Counted from the stretch's first letter, positions 22,643-30,546 are shown. The stretch is DNA of 64,000 nucleotides from Pseudomonadota bacterium (GCA_026388315.1 JAPLKA010000090.1:1-64000), one strand, 5' to 3'. Notes: generated by a model not told the origin, from the sequence alone. Translations and numbers: made by a program.

Positions 22643-23467
22643 TCAATGCAGTATCGCCACGTATGTCCCTGTTTCATGTTGTGCTGACCGGCTCACTGCA
22701 GGACATTTAACCTTCATTATATGGACAACAGGTCTTTCCCCGCTATATTCAGATAGCGTTTCGTAGTTACCCATCCCCTTGGCGATCACTATAGCGTCTG
22801 CTTCCCATAACTCCTTTACTTTTCCCTTCATCTCTTCCCTTCTTAGCCCCACTTCATCTGTGCCTGTGGAAATGATGTTAGAATATATTTGTTTTAAATC
22901 AAACCTTTCCACGTCGGCCATTGAGAGGTCGTTTTGGACCGGATGCTCTTTTACGGCATAGTACACTGTTTTCCCTCTATCCTGTAAAAACTCGACCAGC
23001 GGCATATCAAATATAAAATCTCCCACGTTGTCACCGAGCAAAAGCACATCTTTATTTTTAATATAAATCTCTTTTTCAATTTTATCTATATCTCCGTAAA
23101 ATTTAAGTGCTTCAGTTTTTGTGTCATAGCTACATTCCGTAAAGAAGTCCATAGAATTTCCCAGGGCTGATAGCTTCAGAAGGCCTTCCAGGGTTTTGGG
23201 GAACAGCGCAATCAGTTCTATTAACGCCTTTCCGGCCTCTTCGAATTCTTTTGTCTTTGCAAGGGCATAAGGATCGTATGCCCCGGTAGTATGCTTGATG
23301 TGTTTGAGCAGTTTATTCGAAATGCCCGGTGGAGTATGCCCTTTATCGTACGATTCTTCAATCATGGTATGGCAGTGCGACAGCAAATCCCCGTTGCCGC
23401 CTGACAATTGAATTGTCTTCCCGGCGAGCCCTTTAAGACAGTCTAAACAATGTTCCGTAACTTTCAT
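22643..23467 (-). CDS. DUF89 damage-control phosphatase-like protein
   Basis: A 274-aa protein of the DUF89/ARMT1 metal-dependent phosphatase family. It shows an N-terminal CLDC pair (residues 7-10), the metal-site motif LLGDNVGDFIFD (about residue 143) and a late KGMGNYETL. Family members hydrolyse damaged or excess phosphometabolites. AGGAT 8 nt ahead of the ATG at 23467 supports this start over one 13 codons upstream. Substrate unknown. Confidence 0.82.
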   Translation of the reverse strand: MKVTEHCLDCLKGLAGKTIQLSGGNGDLLSHCHTMIEESYDKGHTPPGISNKLLKHIKHTTGAYDPYALAKTKEFEEAGKALIELIALFPKTLEGLLKLSALGNSMDFFTECSYDTKTEALKFYGDIDKIEKEIYIKNKDVLLLGDNVGDFIFDMPLVEFLQDRGKTVYYAVKEHPVQNDLSMADVERFDLKQIYSNIISTGTDEVGLRREEMKGKVKELWEADAIVIAKGMGNYETLSEYSGERPVVHIMKVKCPAVSRSAQHETGTYVAILH

Positions 23468-23520
23468 GATATTTATCCTATAAGATATAATGTAATGGAG
23501 GGGCAAATCAAATTGAAATG

Positions 23521-23577
23521 TGTCCCGATTCCATTAAACCGGAAATACAATAAAATATTTCCTTTAGAATCGGGACA
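23521..23577. repeat. 57-bp nested inverted repeat (MITE- or operator-like)
   Basis: Perfect 11-bp terminal arms, TGTCCCGATTC at 23521 and GAATCGGGACA at 23567, enclose a second inverted pair, GGAAATA/TATTTCC (23541-23547, 23556-23562). The element lies 54 bp upstream of the DUF89 gene. It could be a very small non-autonomous element or a regulatory hairpin. Confidence 0.7.
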
Positions 23578-23785
23578 GAAATACGAAATAGACTCATTTA
23601 AGCCGGAGCGGTATCACTGAAGGCATCAACGATTGAAAAACTCAGTAAATGTATCTCCTGATGCCTACCCTCAGTATATTGATAATACTGTTTTGCTTCT
23701 CAATAGCATAAATTCAAATGAAAATTCATATCAAAATTTGACACAGATGATAATTTTCAGGCGAAAAGTATTAGAAGGATAAAAA

Positions 23786-23832
23786 ATTGGTGGAGCTGAA
23801 GGGGATTGAACCCTCGACACCTTGACTGCCAG
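23786..23832. repeat. Displaced tRNA-Ala 3' end, outer att copy
   Basis: 47 bp identical to the 3' part of the tRNA-Ala gene at 32584 (CCA end, T arm, anticodon arm up to CTGCCAG on the plus strand). It lacks the 5' half, so it is not a tRNA gene. As the outermost of three copies it marks an older or tandem integration. Confidence 0.9.
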
Positions 23833-24166
23833 ATAGAACCATTGTAGACCTTACCTTTTCCCGATTTGTCCCCTTTCATACTTGTGATTATTTTTATGGT
23901 AATTTTTTGGGGTGAGACTTTCCTTATTTTAGACCTTAAAAACCCATGTCTACTATACAAAAACTATACAGTTGGATGAATAACAGTTTTGCGGTAGATA
24001 TAAAAACATAAATTAGCATAAAGGGATGTCAAGCAACATAGTAATATCAACATGATATAGGAAAGCTTGGCATCCCTTTTTATTACACCACAATCATCCA
24101 TGAAATAATGTTGTGATATTTTTTTTTGATTTTGGTACAATGGAGATGCAAGGAAAGGGGGAAACC
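23833..24166. other. Remnant DNA between outer att copy and the next gene
   Basis: No gene seen. It contains ACTATACA twice, 11 bp apart (23952-23959 and 23963-23970), reminiscent of integrase arm sites, plus the stem-loop at 24020-24081. An extended -10 (TGG-TACAAT, 24133-24141) lies upstream of the following gene. Confidence 0.5.
24020..24081. terminator. Long stem-loop with T-run
   Basis: Two 15-nt arms (24020-24034, 24065-24079) pair at 14 of 15 positions around a 30-nt loop. TTTTT follows on the plus strand and, because the left arm starts with A residues, a shorter T-run occurs on the other strand. It probably insulates the downstream gene from the element remnant. Confidence 0.65.
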
Positions 24167-24613
24167 ATGAAATACTTACCATTGTTAGTCTCAATAGTTT
24201 GTCTTCTTATGTTTGGTTACACGACAGTCAACGGAGCAGAGTGGGTGCATTATGCCACGGCTAAAGGGTTAGATGACAAATATTATTACGATGAGACAAG
24301 CATATTTTCTGATAGTGAGGGTGCTGTAAGGGTATGGATAAAACAGGACTTTTCTTATAAGGGGAAACAGCACTTCATAGAATCCATGAAACAAAATGGT
24401 TATTATGATAACAAGAAATTAGAAAATATAAATTATGTTCTCGACTATTTTGCCATCAAGTGCAGTACAAGAGAGTATAAACTTATTTCTCATTACGTAG
24501 GGGACACAAAAGAAAGTGTCAAAGATTCAGGTTCGCCGCAACCAACATGGAACTCAATTCCAAAAGGAAGCATTACAGAATTTCTCCATAAAACAGTATG
24601 CAAAGGAAGATGA
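24167..24613 (+). CDS. Secreted surface-adhesin-E-like protein
   Basis: A 148-aa exported protein. Residues 1-24 form a signal peptide ending around VNGAEW. The mature part (W-V-x-Y, YYYDETSIF, VRVWIKQDF, a single Cys pair formed by C-S in FAIKCST and a C-terminal VC) resembles the small surface-adhesin protein E family. The ATG at 24167 follows an A/G-rich ribosome site and an extended -10 at 24133. It lies between two displaced tRNA-Ala ends, so it is probably cargo of an integrated element. Family assignment is tentative. Confidence 0.6.
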   Translation: MKYLPLLVSIVCLLMFGYTTVNGAEWVHYATAKGLDDKYYYDETSIFSDSEGAVRVWIKQDFSYKGKQHFIESMKQNGYYDNKKLENINYVLDYFAIKCSTREYKLISHYVGDTKESVKDSGSPQPTWNSIPKGSITEFLHKTVCKGR

Positions 24614-24682
24614 TAATTGTATGTCCGTAAACTCTACCAAGGGATTGTACATAATGGTTAAGATTTCCAACTGGTTGATATT

Positions 24683-24731
24683 ATTGGTGGAGCTGAAGGG
24701 GGTTGAACCCTCGACACCTTGACTGCCAGTC
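24683..24731. repeat. Displaced tRNA-Ala 3' end, attL of the 8 kb element
   Basis: 49 bp matching 32582-32630 with one mismatch (G at 24701, which falls in the T-loop part). It bounds the integrase-bearing element on the left. The mismatch fits loss of selection on a non-functional tRNA fragment. Confidence 0.92.
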
Positions 24732-24850
24732 TAATAAATTAACTTTCATGCACCATCACATTTCAGCACAAAACACTTGACATATCAGACATATAGGCGT
24801 ATATATCTATCATGTACCATCATTAAAAAACACGTGCTTTCAGGAAAAAA

Positions 24851-24921
24851 AGTGGGACAGGAGCGGGACTGGAAAAATATACGGACATATTCTTGTGAAA
24901 ATATACGGACATATTCTTGTG
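24851..24921. repeat. Repeat cluster inside left end: GTGGGACAGGAG site and 24-bp tandem pair
   Basis: AGTGGGACAGGAGCGGGAC at 24851-24869 recurs at 32506-32524 (18 of 19 identical, same orientation) just inside the right end. Two perfect 24-bp tandem copies (24874-24897, 24898-24921; each starting AAAATATACGG) follow. Position between attL and int suggests integrase or excisionase arm sites. Confidence 0.75.
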
Positions 24922-24990
24922 AAACCGGTGTTATCCCACTTTTATCCCGCTGGTAGCATCTAACAGCCTATAACTAAAGGAGAAAAGGTT

Positions 24991-26205
24991 ATGGCAAAAT
25001 GGATAAAAACAACATTTCCAGGTGTACGGTATCGAGAGCATGATACCCGAAAACATGGCGTTAAAAAAGACCAATACTTTACGATCCGGTACAAGCTGGA
25101 CGGCAAAGGCAAAGAGGAAGGCCTGGGCTGGGCTTCTGAGGATTGGACAGCATCAAGGGCTTATGGCCACCTGCTTGAATTAAAGAAAAATAAGAAAATA
25201 GGTGAAGGTCCGCAAAGCCTGGGAGAAAAACGAGAGATTGAGGAGACGAGGCGCATTGAGGCAGCAGCAGAGAAAGAACAGATTGAAAAGGATACACTTA
25301 CATTTAATCAGATATTTACAAAACAATATTATCCGATAGCAGAGCAGAATAAAACAAAAGGTGCAGCAGAGGCAGAGAATAGCCTTTTTAAATGGATTGA
25401 TCCAGTAATAGGCAAACTACCCTTGAAAAATATATCACCGCTTCACCTTGAGCGAATCAAAAAGAACATGGCGAACGAGGGCAGGGCACCACGAACCGCT
25501 CAATATGCGCTTGCATTGATACGACAGGTTTTTAACTATGCGAAAGACAATGGTTTATATAGTGGCGCATGTCCTGTTTCAAAAGTCAAAATACCCAAAT
25601 TCGATAATAAACGGCAACGATTCTTGACCCATGAAGAGGCAGAGAAACTATTGACAGCACTAAAAGCACGCAGCATTGATGTTTACCACATGGCCCTATT
25701 GTCCTTGCATTGTGGGTTAAGGGCCGGCGAGGGCTTTTCTTTACAGTGGGCGGACGTGAATATTGAAGCTGGAATGATAACCTTAAGGGATACCAAAAAC
25801 GGTAAGACAAGACATTGCCAAATGACAAGCGCAGTAAAAGAAATGTTTACCAAGCGGAAACCAGGTAATAAAGACGACCTTGTATTTCCTTCTGCAAAGG
25901 GTACGTTAATCGGTAAAATATCAAAGACTTTTGAGATTGTGGTTGATGAACTCAAATTCAACGAAGGTGTTGACGATCCTCGACACAAGGTTGTATGGCA
26001 CAGTTTAAGGCATACATACGCTTCCTGGTTGGTGCAAAGTGGAGTAAGCCTGTATGTCGTTCAAAAGATGCTTGGACACTCACAGATAAGCCAAACCGAG
26101 AGGTACAGTCATTTACATCAAGATACCATTACCGATGCTGTAAAGGTATTCGAGGCAGCATTGAAGAAAGAAAAACCGAAGGCCGGAAAGGTTATAAACT
26201 TTTAA
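24991..26205 (+). CDS. int: Tyrosine integrase
   Basis: Site-specific recombinase of 404 aa in the P4/phage integrase layout: an N-terminal arm-binding domain (about 1-60), a SAM-like core-binding domain (about 95-200) and a catalytic domain. Catalytic residues are R244 (GLRAGE), K269 (TKNGK), H337 and R340 (HSLRH), H363 (LGHS) and nucleophile Y372 (ERYSH), all present. AAAGGAG precedes the ATG. It lies 260 bp from attL and reads into the element; tRNA-Ala integration is inferred from the flanking tRNA-end repeats. Confidence 0.95.
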   Translation: MAKWIKTTFPGVRYREHDTRKHGVKKDQYFTIRYKLDGKGKEEGLGWASEDWTASRAYGHLLELKKNKKIGEGPQSLGEKREIEETRRIEAAAEKEQIEKDTLTFNQIFTKQYYPIAEQNKTKGAAEAENSLFKWIDPVIGKLPLKNISPLHLERIKKNMANEGRAPRTAQYALALIRQVFNYAKDNGLYSGACPVSKVKIPKFDNKRQRFLTHEEAEKLLTALKARSIDVYHMALLSLHCGLRAGEGFSLQWADVNIEAGMITLRDTKNGKTRHCQMTSAVKEMFTKRKPGNKDDLVFPSAKGTLIGKISKTFEIVVDELKFNEGVDDPRHKVVWHSLRHTYASWLVQSGVSLYVVQKMLGHSQISQTERYSHLHQDTITDAVKVFEAALKKEKPKAGKVINF

Positions 26206-26219
26206 AAATAGGTAAGTAT

Positions 26220-26275
26220 AACCGGGGATAGGGCTGTACACCTGAAAGCGGCAATCCTGAACCGCTTCCCCGGTT
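26220..26275 (+). terminator. Stem-loop after integrase gene
   Basis: AACCGGGG (26220) pairs with CCCCGGTT (26268-26275), enclosing a second AGCGG/CCGCT hairpin. TTAATAT follows. A weak terminator or structured leader for the next gene. Confidence 0.5.
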
Positions 26276-26305
26276 TAATATCAGGGCACGACAGGAGGTG
26301 TCAAG

Positions 26306-27157
26306 GTGGAAGAGAATGGTTTATGGTGTCCGTTAACCGGGGAATTACCAGACGTTGACCACATACCAAGTGACTTTAAATACCAATGTCTTGAAATAAT
26401 TTACGAGGCAAGGGGGCTTTGTGGGGCGGGTGAGGCGGAGCTCATGTTTTTTGACTACACATACCCGGAAAACCTCTTAGAGTTTGCAAGAACTATTGAA
26501 GGGGCTTATGGGTCTATACGTCAGAATAGTCTTTGTCTTCAACGTCCTTATTACTATACAAATGAAAAAGGCGATCTTGTACTAACACATACGCTTGCAT
26601 CAAATGCAGAGCAAGTATTGAGCATGGCAGGGTATTCCAAGGCATATGGATATGTTGATGATGAGGCTCCAGATTATTTTATACTGGCAGTAGTGGCTAT
26701 TATCGAAGCAAGGGAGGCCTTACAAGAAGCACTGGAAGATAAAATATATAATTATGATGATTTGTTGGATGCAAGGGGATTATTATCAAAAGCAGAAAAA
26801 GCCAAAAGTGAATTTGAAAAGCCGGAAAAGCAAAGCATAAGATCGCGGGAACTTAAGAAAAATATAATAGACCAGGCCATAAAAAACGTATTTGAAACAT
26901 TTCCAAATATGACAAAAACACTTGGAACAGTAAAGCTCAGATTTAATCACGTCAATGCTGATAAAGACTTTGAAGGCTGTAAAACAAATTTAGTCGAAGA
27001 TCCCAAAACCAGAAAAACAACAGTATTTATTCATAGGCCGGGCACTGAAAAGCCATACAAATATGAAGAAAGGACGCTTGAAACCCGCATCAAAATAGTA
27101 ATTAAGCGCACTATTGACGAGAATAAACCCGTATCATGCAAAGATTATATTAAATGA
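26306..27157 (+). CDS. Hypothetical element protein
   Basis: A 283-aa soluble protein with no recognisable domain. The N-terminal half is acidic. Residues about 170-230 are helical and basic (RSRELKKNIIDQAIKNVFE). The C-terminal part has mixed charge. The start is GTG, with AGGAGG seven nt upstream. It sits between int and the AlpA-like gene, where satellites often carry regulatory or replication functions, but I assign none. Confidence 0.7.
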   Translation: MEENGLWCPLTGELPDVDHIPSDFKYQCLEIIYEARGLCGAGEAELMFFDYTYPENLLEFARTIEGAYGSIRQNSLCLQRPYYYTNEKGDLVLTHTLASNAEQVLSMAGYSKAYGYVDDEAPDYFILAVVAIIEAREALQEALEDKIYNYDDLLDARGLLSKAEKAKSEFEKPEKQSIRSRELKKNIIDQAIKNVFETFPNMTKTLGTVKLRFNHVNADKDFEGCKTNLVEDPKTRKTTVFIHRPGTEKPYKYEERTLETRIKIVIKRTIDENKPVSCKDYIK

Positions 27158-27168
27158 ACTCTCAAAAG

Positions 27169-27190
27169 TACGCAATAACGTTATTGCGTA
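27169..27190. promoter_or_regulatory. Perfect 22-bp palindrome upstream of the AlpA-like gene
   Basis: TACGCAATAAC followed immediately by its reverse complement. A zero-length loop makes an RNA hairpin unlikely and a dimeric repressor site likely. It lies 83 bp before the AlpA-like start codon and 12 bp after the previous stop. Confidence 0.7.
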
Positions 27191-27272
27191 ACTAATTCAA
27201 TTAATTTAATAACTTACACTTGATACTTATACCGGCATGTAATATCTTTTGTGAACATTAAGGAGGTATCAC

Positions 27273-27506
27273 ATGACGAAAAAAACAGAAAAAGTTGATC
27301 TATCTTGTATCGAACTACCGGCTATACTCTTCAGAAATCACCCGAAATTTAAAGAGCTTGTCGGTATCTCTGCCAGGACAATGAGCAACCTTGATAGTTT
27401 GGGGCTTGGCCCCTCAGAGAAAATTCAGGTAGGGCGTACTGTTGGTTATAGAAGACAGGTTTTGCTTGACTGGATGCAGGAAAGGGCTGTTTCGTTCGGA
27501 AAATAA
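27273..27506 (+). CDS. AlpA-like small DNA-binding regulator/excisionase
   Basis: A 77-aa protein with a MerR/AlpA-type winged helix: FKELVGISARTMSNLDSLG (turn and recognition helix), a basic wing IQVGRTVGYRR, then VLLDWMQER. Such proteins act as excisionases or activators of int in prophages and satellites. A strong AAGGAGG lies 7 nt before the ATG. The upstream 22-bp palindrome may be its own or a partner's operator. Confidence 0.75.
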   Translation: MTKKTEKVDLSCIELPAILFRNHPKFKELVGISARTMSNLDSLGLGPSEKIQVGRTVGYRRQVLLDWMQERAVSFGK

Positions 27507-27529
27507 GTAACTACCGAACCGGGAATAAT

Positions 27530-28015
27530 ATGTCTGAGGCAATAAATGATAAGAGATTTAGAATCAAAAACAAGATAATGATAGAGCCGGAATTATTCTA
27601 TTCTGAGGCTTTCATGGGATTGTCAGCTTCAGCAATCAGAACCTTGTTGCGATGCCTTCAAAAAAGAAAGTGGGTTAAGCAAAAAGTAAATGGCATAAAA
27701 AGAGTTGTGTACACCAGTGAAGCGTTTATTTTCCCCTATCGTGAAGCAGCTTTTTTAAAAATCGGCACAACACAATATTGGAAGAATATAAAAACGTTAA
27801 TAGAACGAGGTCTTCTTGACATTATTCACCAGGGCGGCTGGTATCAAAAGAGCGAACGCGAGAAAGATTATAGCGTTTACCAGTTGTCTGAAAGGTGGCG
27901 ATGTTATGGTACAAAAGATTTTCAAAAGATTGAGAAGGGTAAAGTGTTGCAACCAGAATTTCACGTTAGAAACAACATGGGTAGGCTAAAAACAAAAGCA
28001 ACTTCACTAAAATGA
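27530..28015 (+). CDS. Hypothetical basic protein, winged-helix-like
   Basis: A 161-aa basic protein. The central part (LSASAIRTLLRCLQKRKWV, then IGTTQYWKNIKTLIERGLLDI) reads like a winged helix of the replication-initiator or phage regulator type. The last residues (ATSLK) are encoded by the first of three CTTCACTAAA palindromes. It lies 23 bp after the AlpA-like gene. A role in replication of the excised element is possible but unproven. Confidence 0.65.
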   Translation: MSEAINDKRFRIKNKIMIEPELFYSEAFMGLSASAIRTLLRCLQKRKWVKQKVNGIKRVVYTSEAFIFPYREAAFLKIGTTQYWKNIKTLIERGLLDIIHQGGWYQKSEREKDYSVYQLSERWRCYGTKDFQKIEKGKVLQPEFHVRNNMGRLKTKATSLK

Positions 28016-28084
28016 AGTTGATAGCTTCACTAAAATGAAGTTGATGAGTAAAAAATTGTTATGATCGTCTTCACTAAAGCGAAG
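28002..28084. repeat. Three CTTCACTAAA(A/G)(T/C)GAAG palindromic repeats
   Basis: Interrupted 16-bp palindromes at 28002-28017, 28025-28040 and 28069-28084 (starts 23 and 44 bp apart), directly after the winged-helix-like gene. Spacing of about two and four helical turns suggests cooperative protein binding, for example an origin or operator. Confidence 0.8.
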
Positions 28085-28122
28085 ATGAGGAAATTTAACA
28101 AAATGATCGCAGAGGCTTGTTA

Positions 28123-28320
28123 ATGCTACCTAAAGAACGTTTTTTAATCCGTGAGGGGTTTTTTGTAACACCCTTTCGCTTTCGTGAAGGAAAATTATAT
28201 ATCCAAGGGGGTATGCTTTTTCCCTTCACTTATCTTTTAAAAATGTCTTTAAAGTCTTTAAAGCAATTCGGCCCGAAAAGTGACCTCAGCATATCAAAAA
28301 GAAAGAAGGTGATGCTTTGA
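28123..28320 (+). CDS. Possible small basic protein
   Basis: A 65-aa reading frame starting at an ATG (28123) without a clear ribosome site. It ends in a Lys-rich tail and overlaps the next small frame by 4 bp. Composition is not decisive; it may not be expressed. Confidence 0.3.
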   Translation: MLPKERFLIREGFFVTPFRFREGKLYIQGGMLFPFTYLLKMSLKSLKQFGPKSDLSISKRKKVML

Positions 28321-28388
28321 AGAAAGCAAGCAAGCATTACACCGATGCAGTTAAAGACTTAAATGAAAATAAGGAGTTGACAGGTTGA
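28317..28388 (+). CDS. Possible 23-aa peptide
   Basis: TTG-initiated frame with GAAGGTGA upstream, encoding a hydrophilic peptide (begins KKASKHYTDAV, ends KELTG). It overlaps the previous stop and ends where the stem-loop at 28389 begins. Could be a leader peptide; weak evidence. Confidence 0.3.
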   Translation: MKKASKHYTDAVKDLNENKELTG

Positions 28389-28436
28389 GCGGGTCCTCCC
28401 TAACAGTTGACGCTATACGGAGACGTAGGACCCCGC
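28389..28436 (+). promoter_or_regulatory. Stem-loop in the leader of the zinc-ribbon gene
   Basis: GCGGGTCCT (28389-28397) pairs with AGGACCCCGC (28427-28436), with one bulged C, around a 29-nt loop. The stem starts at the end of a 23-codon frame and lies 37 nt before the next start codon. It may control that gene at the RNA level. Confidence 0.5.
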
Positions 28437-28472
28437 CGATTCTCCGCTTTTATAATATTTAGAGGTGGGCAG

Positions 28473-28871
28473 ATGGTCAAATGCGAGGAGTTGGCTAAAA
28501 TGAGAGAAAACCCCGAAACTATATCTGGTTACCTTCTTGATATGTTTGACAGGTCATTTCTTAATGAAGAACGGTGTCAAAAAACCATATTAAATTTATT
28601 ACACCCTAACGGTCCGGCATGTCCTTTTTGTAAAACAAGGCTTGATGAAAAGAAATTTCCCCGATTTGCAAATCTTCATAAAATTAAGTGTAAAAAATGT
28701 AATAAATTTTTTACAGGCTTGACTGGTACAATGCTGTCTGGTACACATCTAACGTTCGCACAACTTACACTTCTTGCCGTTCTGATTGAATCCGGAATAC
28801 GTCCGGAAAAAATAGAAAAAATCACAAAAATACATAGGGAGACAGTGATATTATGGAAAAAGAAGCTTTAA
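28473..28871 (+). CDS. Orphan IS1595-type zinc-ribbon/HTH protein
   Basis: A 132-aa protein built like the N-terminus of IS1595/ISXO2-type transposases. Two CxxC pairs (CPFC and CKKC, about residues 50-77) form the ribbon, followed by FFTGLTGTMLSGTHLTFAQL and a helix-turn-helix (IEKITKIHRETVILW). The DDE nuclease domain is absent and the frame ends naturally. The start ATG at 28473 follows AGAGGTG. It overlaps the TerS-like gene by 19 bp, so it is likely a co-expressed DNA-binding protein, not a broken insertion sequence. Confidence 0.7.
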   Translation: MVKCEELAKMRENPETISGYLLDMFDRSFLNEERCQKTILNLLHPNGPACPFCKTRLDEKKFPRFANLHKIKCKKCNKFFTGLTGTMLSGTHLTFAQLTLLAVLIESGIRPEKIEKITKIHRETVILWKKKL

Positions 28872-29494
28872 TAACCACAACCATCAGCAGCCTTCGTAAA
28901 GCGGCAGAATACCTTGAAAAAGCAGGCTGGGCGGTTAAGAGACAAACCATTACGAACCATGCAAGGGCCGGACTAATCCGAAAAAACGTACAAGGTCAAT
29001 ATGATACGAAAACACTTGATCGATATGCGATGGCAAATTTAAAACGTCTTGATGGTGCCCCCATTACCGGTGATGACAAGTATCTTGCAACCCTGCAGAA
29101 AAACAAACTTGAAGCCACTACACAAATAGCAATAGAGCAAGCCCAGTTCATGAAGAACCGTAATCGTGATTTCGAAGCAGAATGGGAAGCGATCAAAGGC
29201 ACAGAACTTGCTGCCAGGGCAGCTCTGTTCAAAAATGACCTTGAAACGTTTGTTCGATCTAAAACCCTCGACATAATCAATATCGTTCACGGTGATCCCG
29301 TCCTTGCTCCAGACCTTATAGCCTTTATTCTTGCTTCCATCGATGGGATTCTTCTGCGCTATGTGCAGACTGGTGAATTTGAAATAGACCGCGAGACCTA
29401 TCAGAGATTTCTCGACAGCATGACTGCCACCGTCCTGGCGGTTTCCACACAGGCCGACGCACAGCTTGAATCCGTAGAGGAGCCACCGGCATAG
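28853..29494 (+). CDS. Terminase-small-subunit-like DNA-binding protein
   Basis: A 213-aa protein. An N-terminal winged helix (LRKAAEYLEKAGWAVKRQTI, then TNHARAGLI and YDTKTLDRYA) is followed by a long helical region and an acidic C-terminus. This organisation resembles Nu1/TerS-type packaging proteins of phages and satellites. It overlaps the zinc-ribbon gene by 19 bp. No large terminase is present, as expected if a helper phage supplies it. Resemblance is by layout and HTH only. Confidence 0.55.
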   Translation: MEKEALITTTISSLRKAAEYLEKAGWAVKRQTITNHARAGLIRKNVQGQYDTKTLDRYAMANLKRLDGAPITGDDKYLATLQKNKLEATTQIAIEQAQFMKNRNRDFEAEWEAIKGTELAARAALFKNDLETFVRSKTLDIINIVHGDPVLAPDLIAFILASIDGILLRYVQTGEFEIDRETYQRFLDSMTATVLAVSTQADAQLESVEEPPA

Positions 29495-29668
29495 ACAGCA
29501 AAATACCGAATCTCGCGTTGACACTGTGAACAACCTTCCAGGTGAGAGCTGGACCTTGCATTGCCTATGCCTAAACCACGAGGGCGCCGGGAATTATTCA
29601 GCACGAGGGCACCGGGAAAGATGCAGCGTGAGCTCACCGGGCACGATCCGTTGAGGAAAGGAAAGGGC
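29478..29668. repeat. Mosaic repeat, copy A
   Basis: GC-rich non-coding stretch carrying a module of about 50 bp (29518-29568, starting TTGACACTGTGAACAACC) nearly identical to 32289-32340. It also has a GCAGCGTGAG...CACGATCCGT module shared with 31042-31070. No intact reading frame. Confidence 0.75.
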
Positions 29669-29673
29669 CGGAG

Positions 29674-29862
29674 TTATTTTTTATCGTGCCCGTTTAGATC
29701 AGCAATGAAACGATTAAGTTCAGTTTCTTTGAAAAGGGTTTTTCTTCCCATTTTGAGGGGCTTAATTTTACCATCTTTGATAAATCTATAAAGAGTTGGT
29801 CGAGAGATTCTAAGCAGTTTTAAACATTCGTTTACTGTGTATAATGTCTCCATGTTTTTCAT
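29674..29862 (-). CDS. HTH_17-family excisionase-like regulator
   Basis: A 62-aa MerR-like helix-turn-helix protein: YTVNECLKLLRISRPTLYRF, wing GKIKPLKMGRKTLFKETEL, then NRFIADL. It is the only minus-strand gene of the element. The start is ambiguous, because a good promoter (TTGACA-16-TACAAT) overlaps the first ATG; the second Met at 29853 would then be a nearly leaderless start. Likely a repressor or excisionase at a divergent switch. Confidence 0.8.
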   Translation of the reverse strand: MKNMETLYTVNECLKLLRISRPTLYRFIKDGKIKPLKMGRKTLFKETELNRFIADLNGHDKK

Positions 29863-29934
29863 TGTATCATAATATCAATATTTGTCAATTACAATTAATA
29901 TTATTCTTGACAGATTATGAATAGATGATATAAT
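29861..29934. promoter_or_regulatory. Back-to-back divergent promoters
   Basis: Minus strand: TTGACA (29888-29883), 16 bp, TACAAT (29866-29861). Plus strand: TTGACA (29907-29912), 16 bp, TATAAT (29929-29934), both hexamers at consensus. The two -35 boxes are 18 bp apart, so one bound regulator could control both directions. Confidence 0.75.
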
Positions 29935-30345
29935 CAATAACTATGAGATACATTGAGAAACATATAAAGTGTCAAAAATGATAAAAAGTGAAGGGTCATG
30001 ATGTTTAGTGACACTATACAAAATGACGATAAATGAAGGGCTAAAAACAGTGCATATTTTATTAAAAAAATGATAAGTAATTATAATCATTAAGTAAATG
30101 ATGAAAGTTTACATAATGTCACTTATAGGTACCATTTATACAGCCAGTAATAACTGGGAATCACAGCGATATGATAAAAAAAAGACGAGTAACACTATAT
30201 TAAACATTAATTCTGAATATATGATAATTTCAATATTGTACTAAATTAAGTACAAGATGTATTTAGGTGAAAGGTAAAAAAACGGGAAATTGAAGCAAGG
30301 CGGCTCGAAAATAGCCGCTGCAAATCACATGAAAGGAGATTAGCA
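29935..30345 (+). other. 410-nt AT-rich leader without a gene
   Basis: Between the consensus promoter at 29907 and the gene at 30346 there is no gene. It holds an AGTGTCA/TGACACT inverted pair (from about 29968 to 30026), repeats of the type AAAATGA...GAAGGG, and a CCAGT-AATA-ACTGG hairpin near 30144. It might encode a small RNA, hold operators, or contain a replication origin. Confidence 0.5.
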
Positions 30346-30546
30346 ATGTCATCGAAAAAACAAACTACAGACACAATCAAGGCATCAATCAAAGACAGGC
30401 TTCACCCACTCGAAACACAATTTCGCTTAATGCTTGTATCATCATGTGTTGAAGGATTTACTTTACAAGGCCAGGACATATCAAATATTGTTGTTGGTAT
30501 GCTGCGAACCCTTGACGATGTCTATAAATTTCTTGAAAAGGACTGA
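30346..30546 (+). CDS. Small hypothetical protein
   Basis: A 66-aa soluble protein with a strong ribosome site (AAAGGAG, 7 nt). The sequence suggests two helices, the second ending MLRTLDDVYKFLEKD. No family recognised. It is followed 51 bp later by another small gene, whose leader contains one of the element's repeat modules (GAGACAGGGATATGTCCAGG). Confidence 0.6.
   Translation: MSSKKQTTDTIKASIKDRLHPLETQFRLMLVSSCVEGFTLQGQDISNIVVGMLRTLDDVYKFLEKD

Noticed and set aside
23788-24731. Two further tRNA-Ala genes
   Set aside because: Only the 3' half is present in each; D arm and 5' acceptor strand are missing, so they are att remnants.
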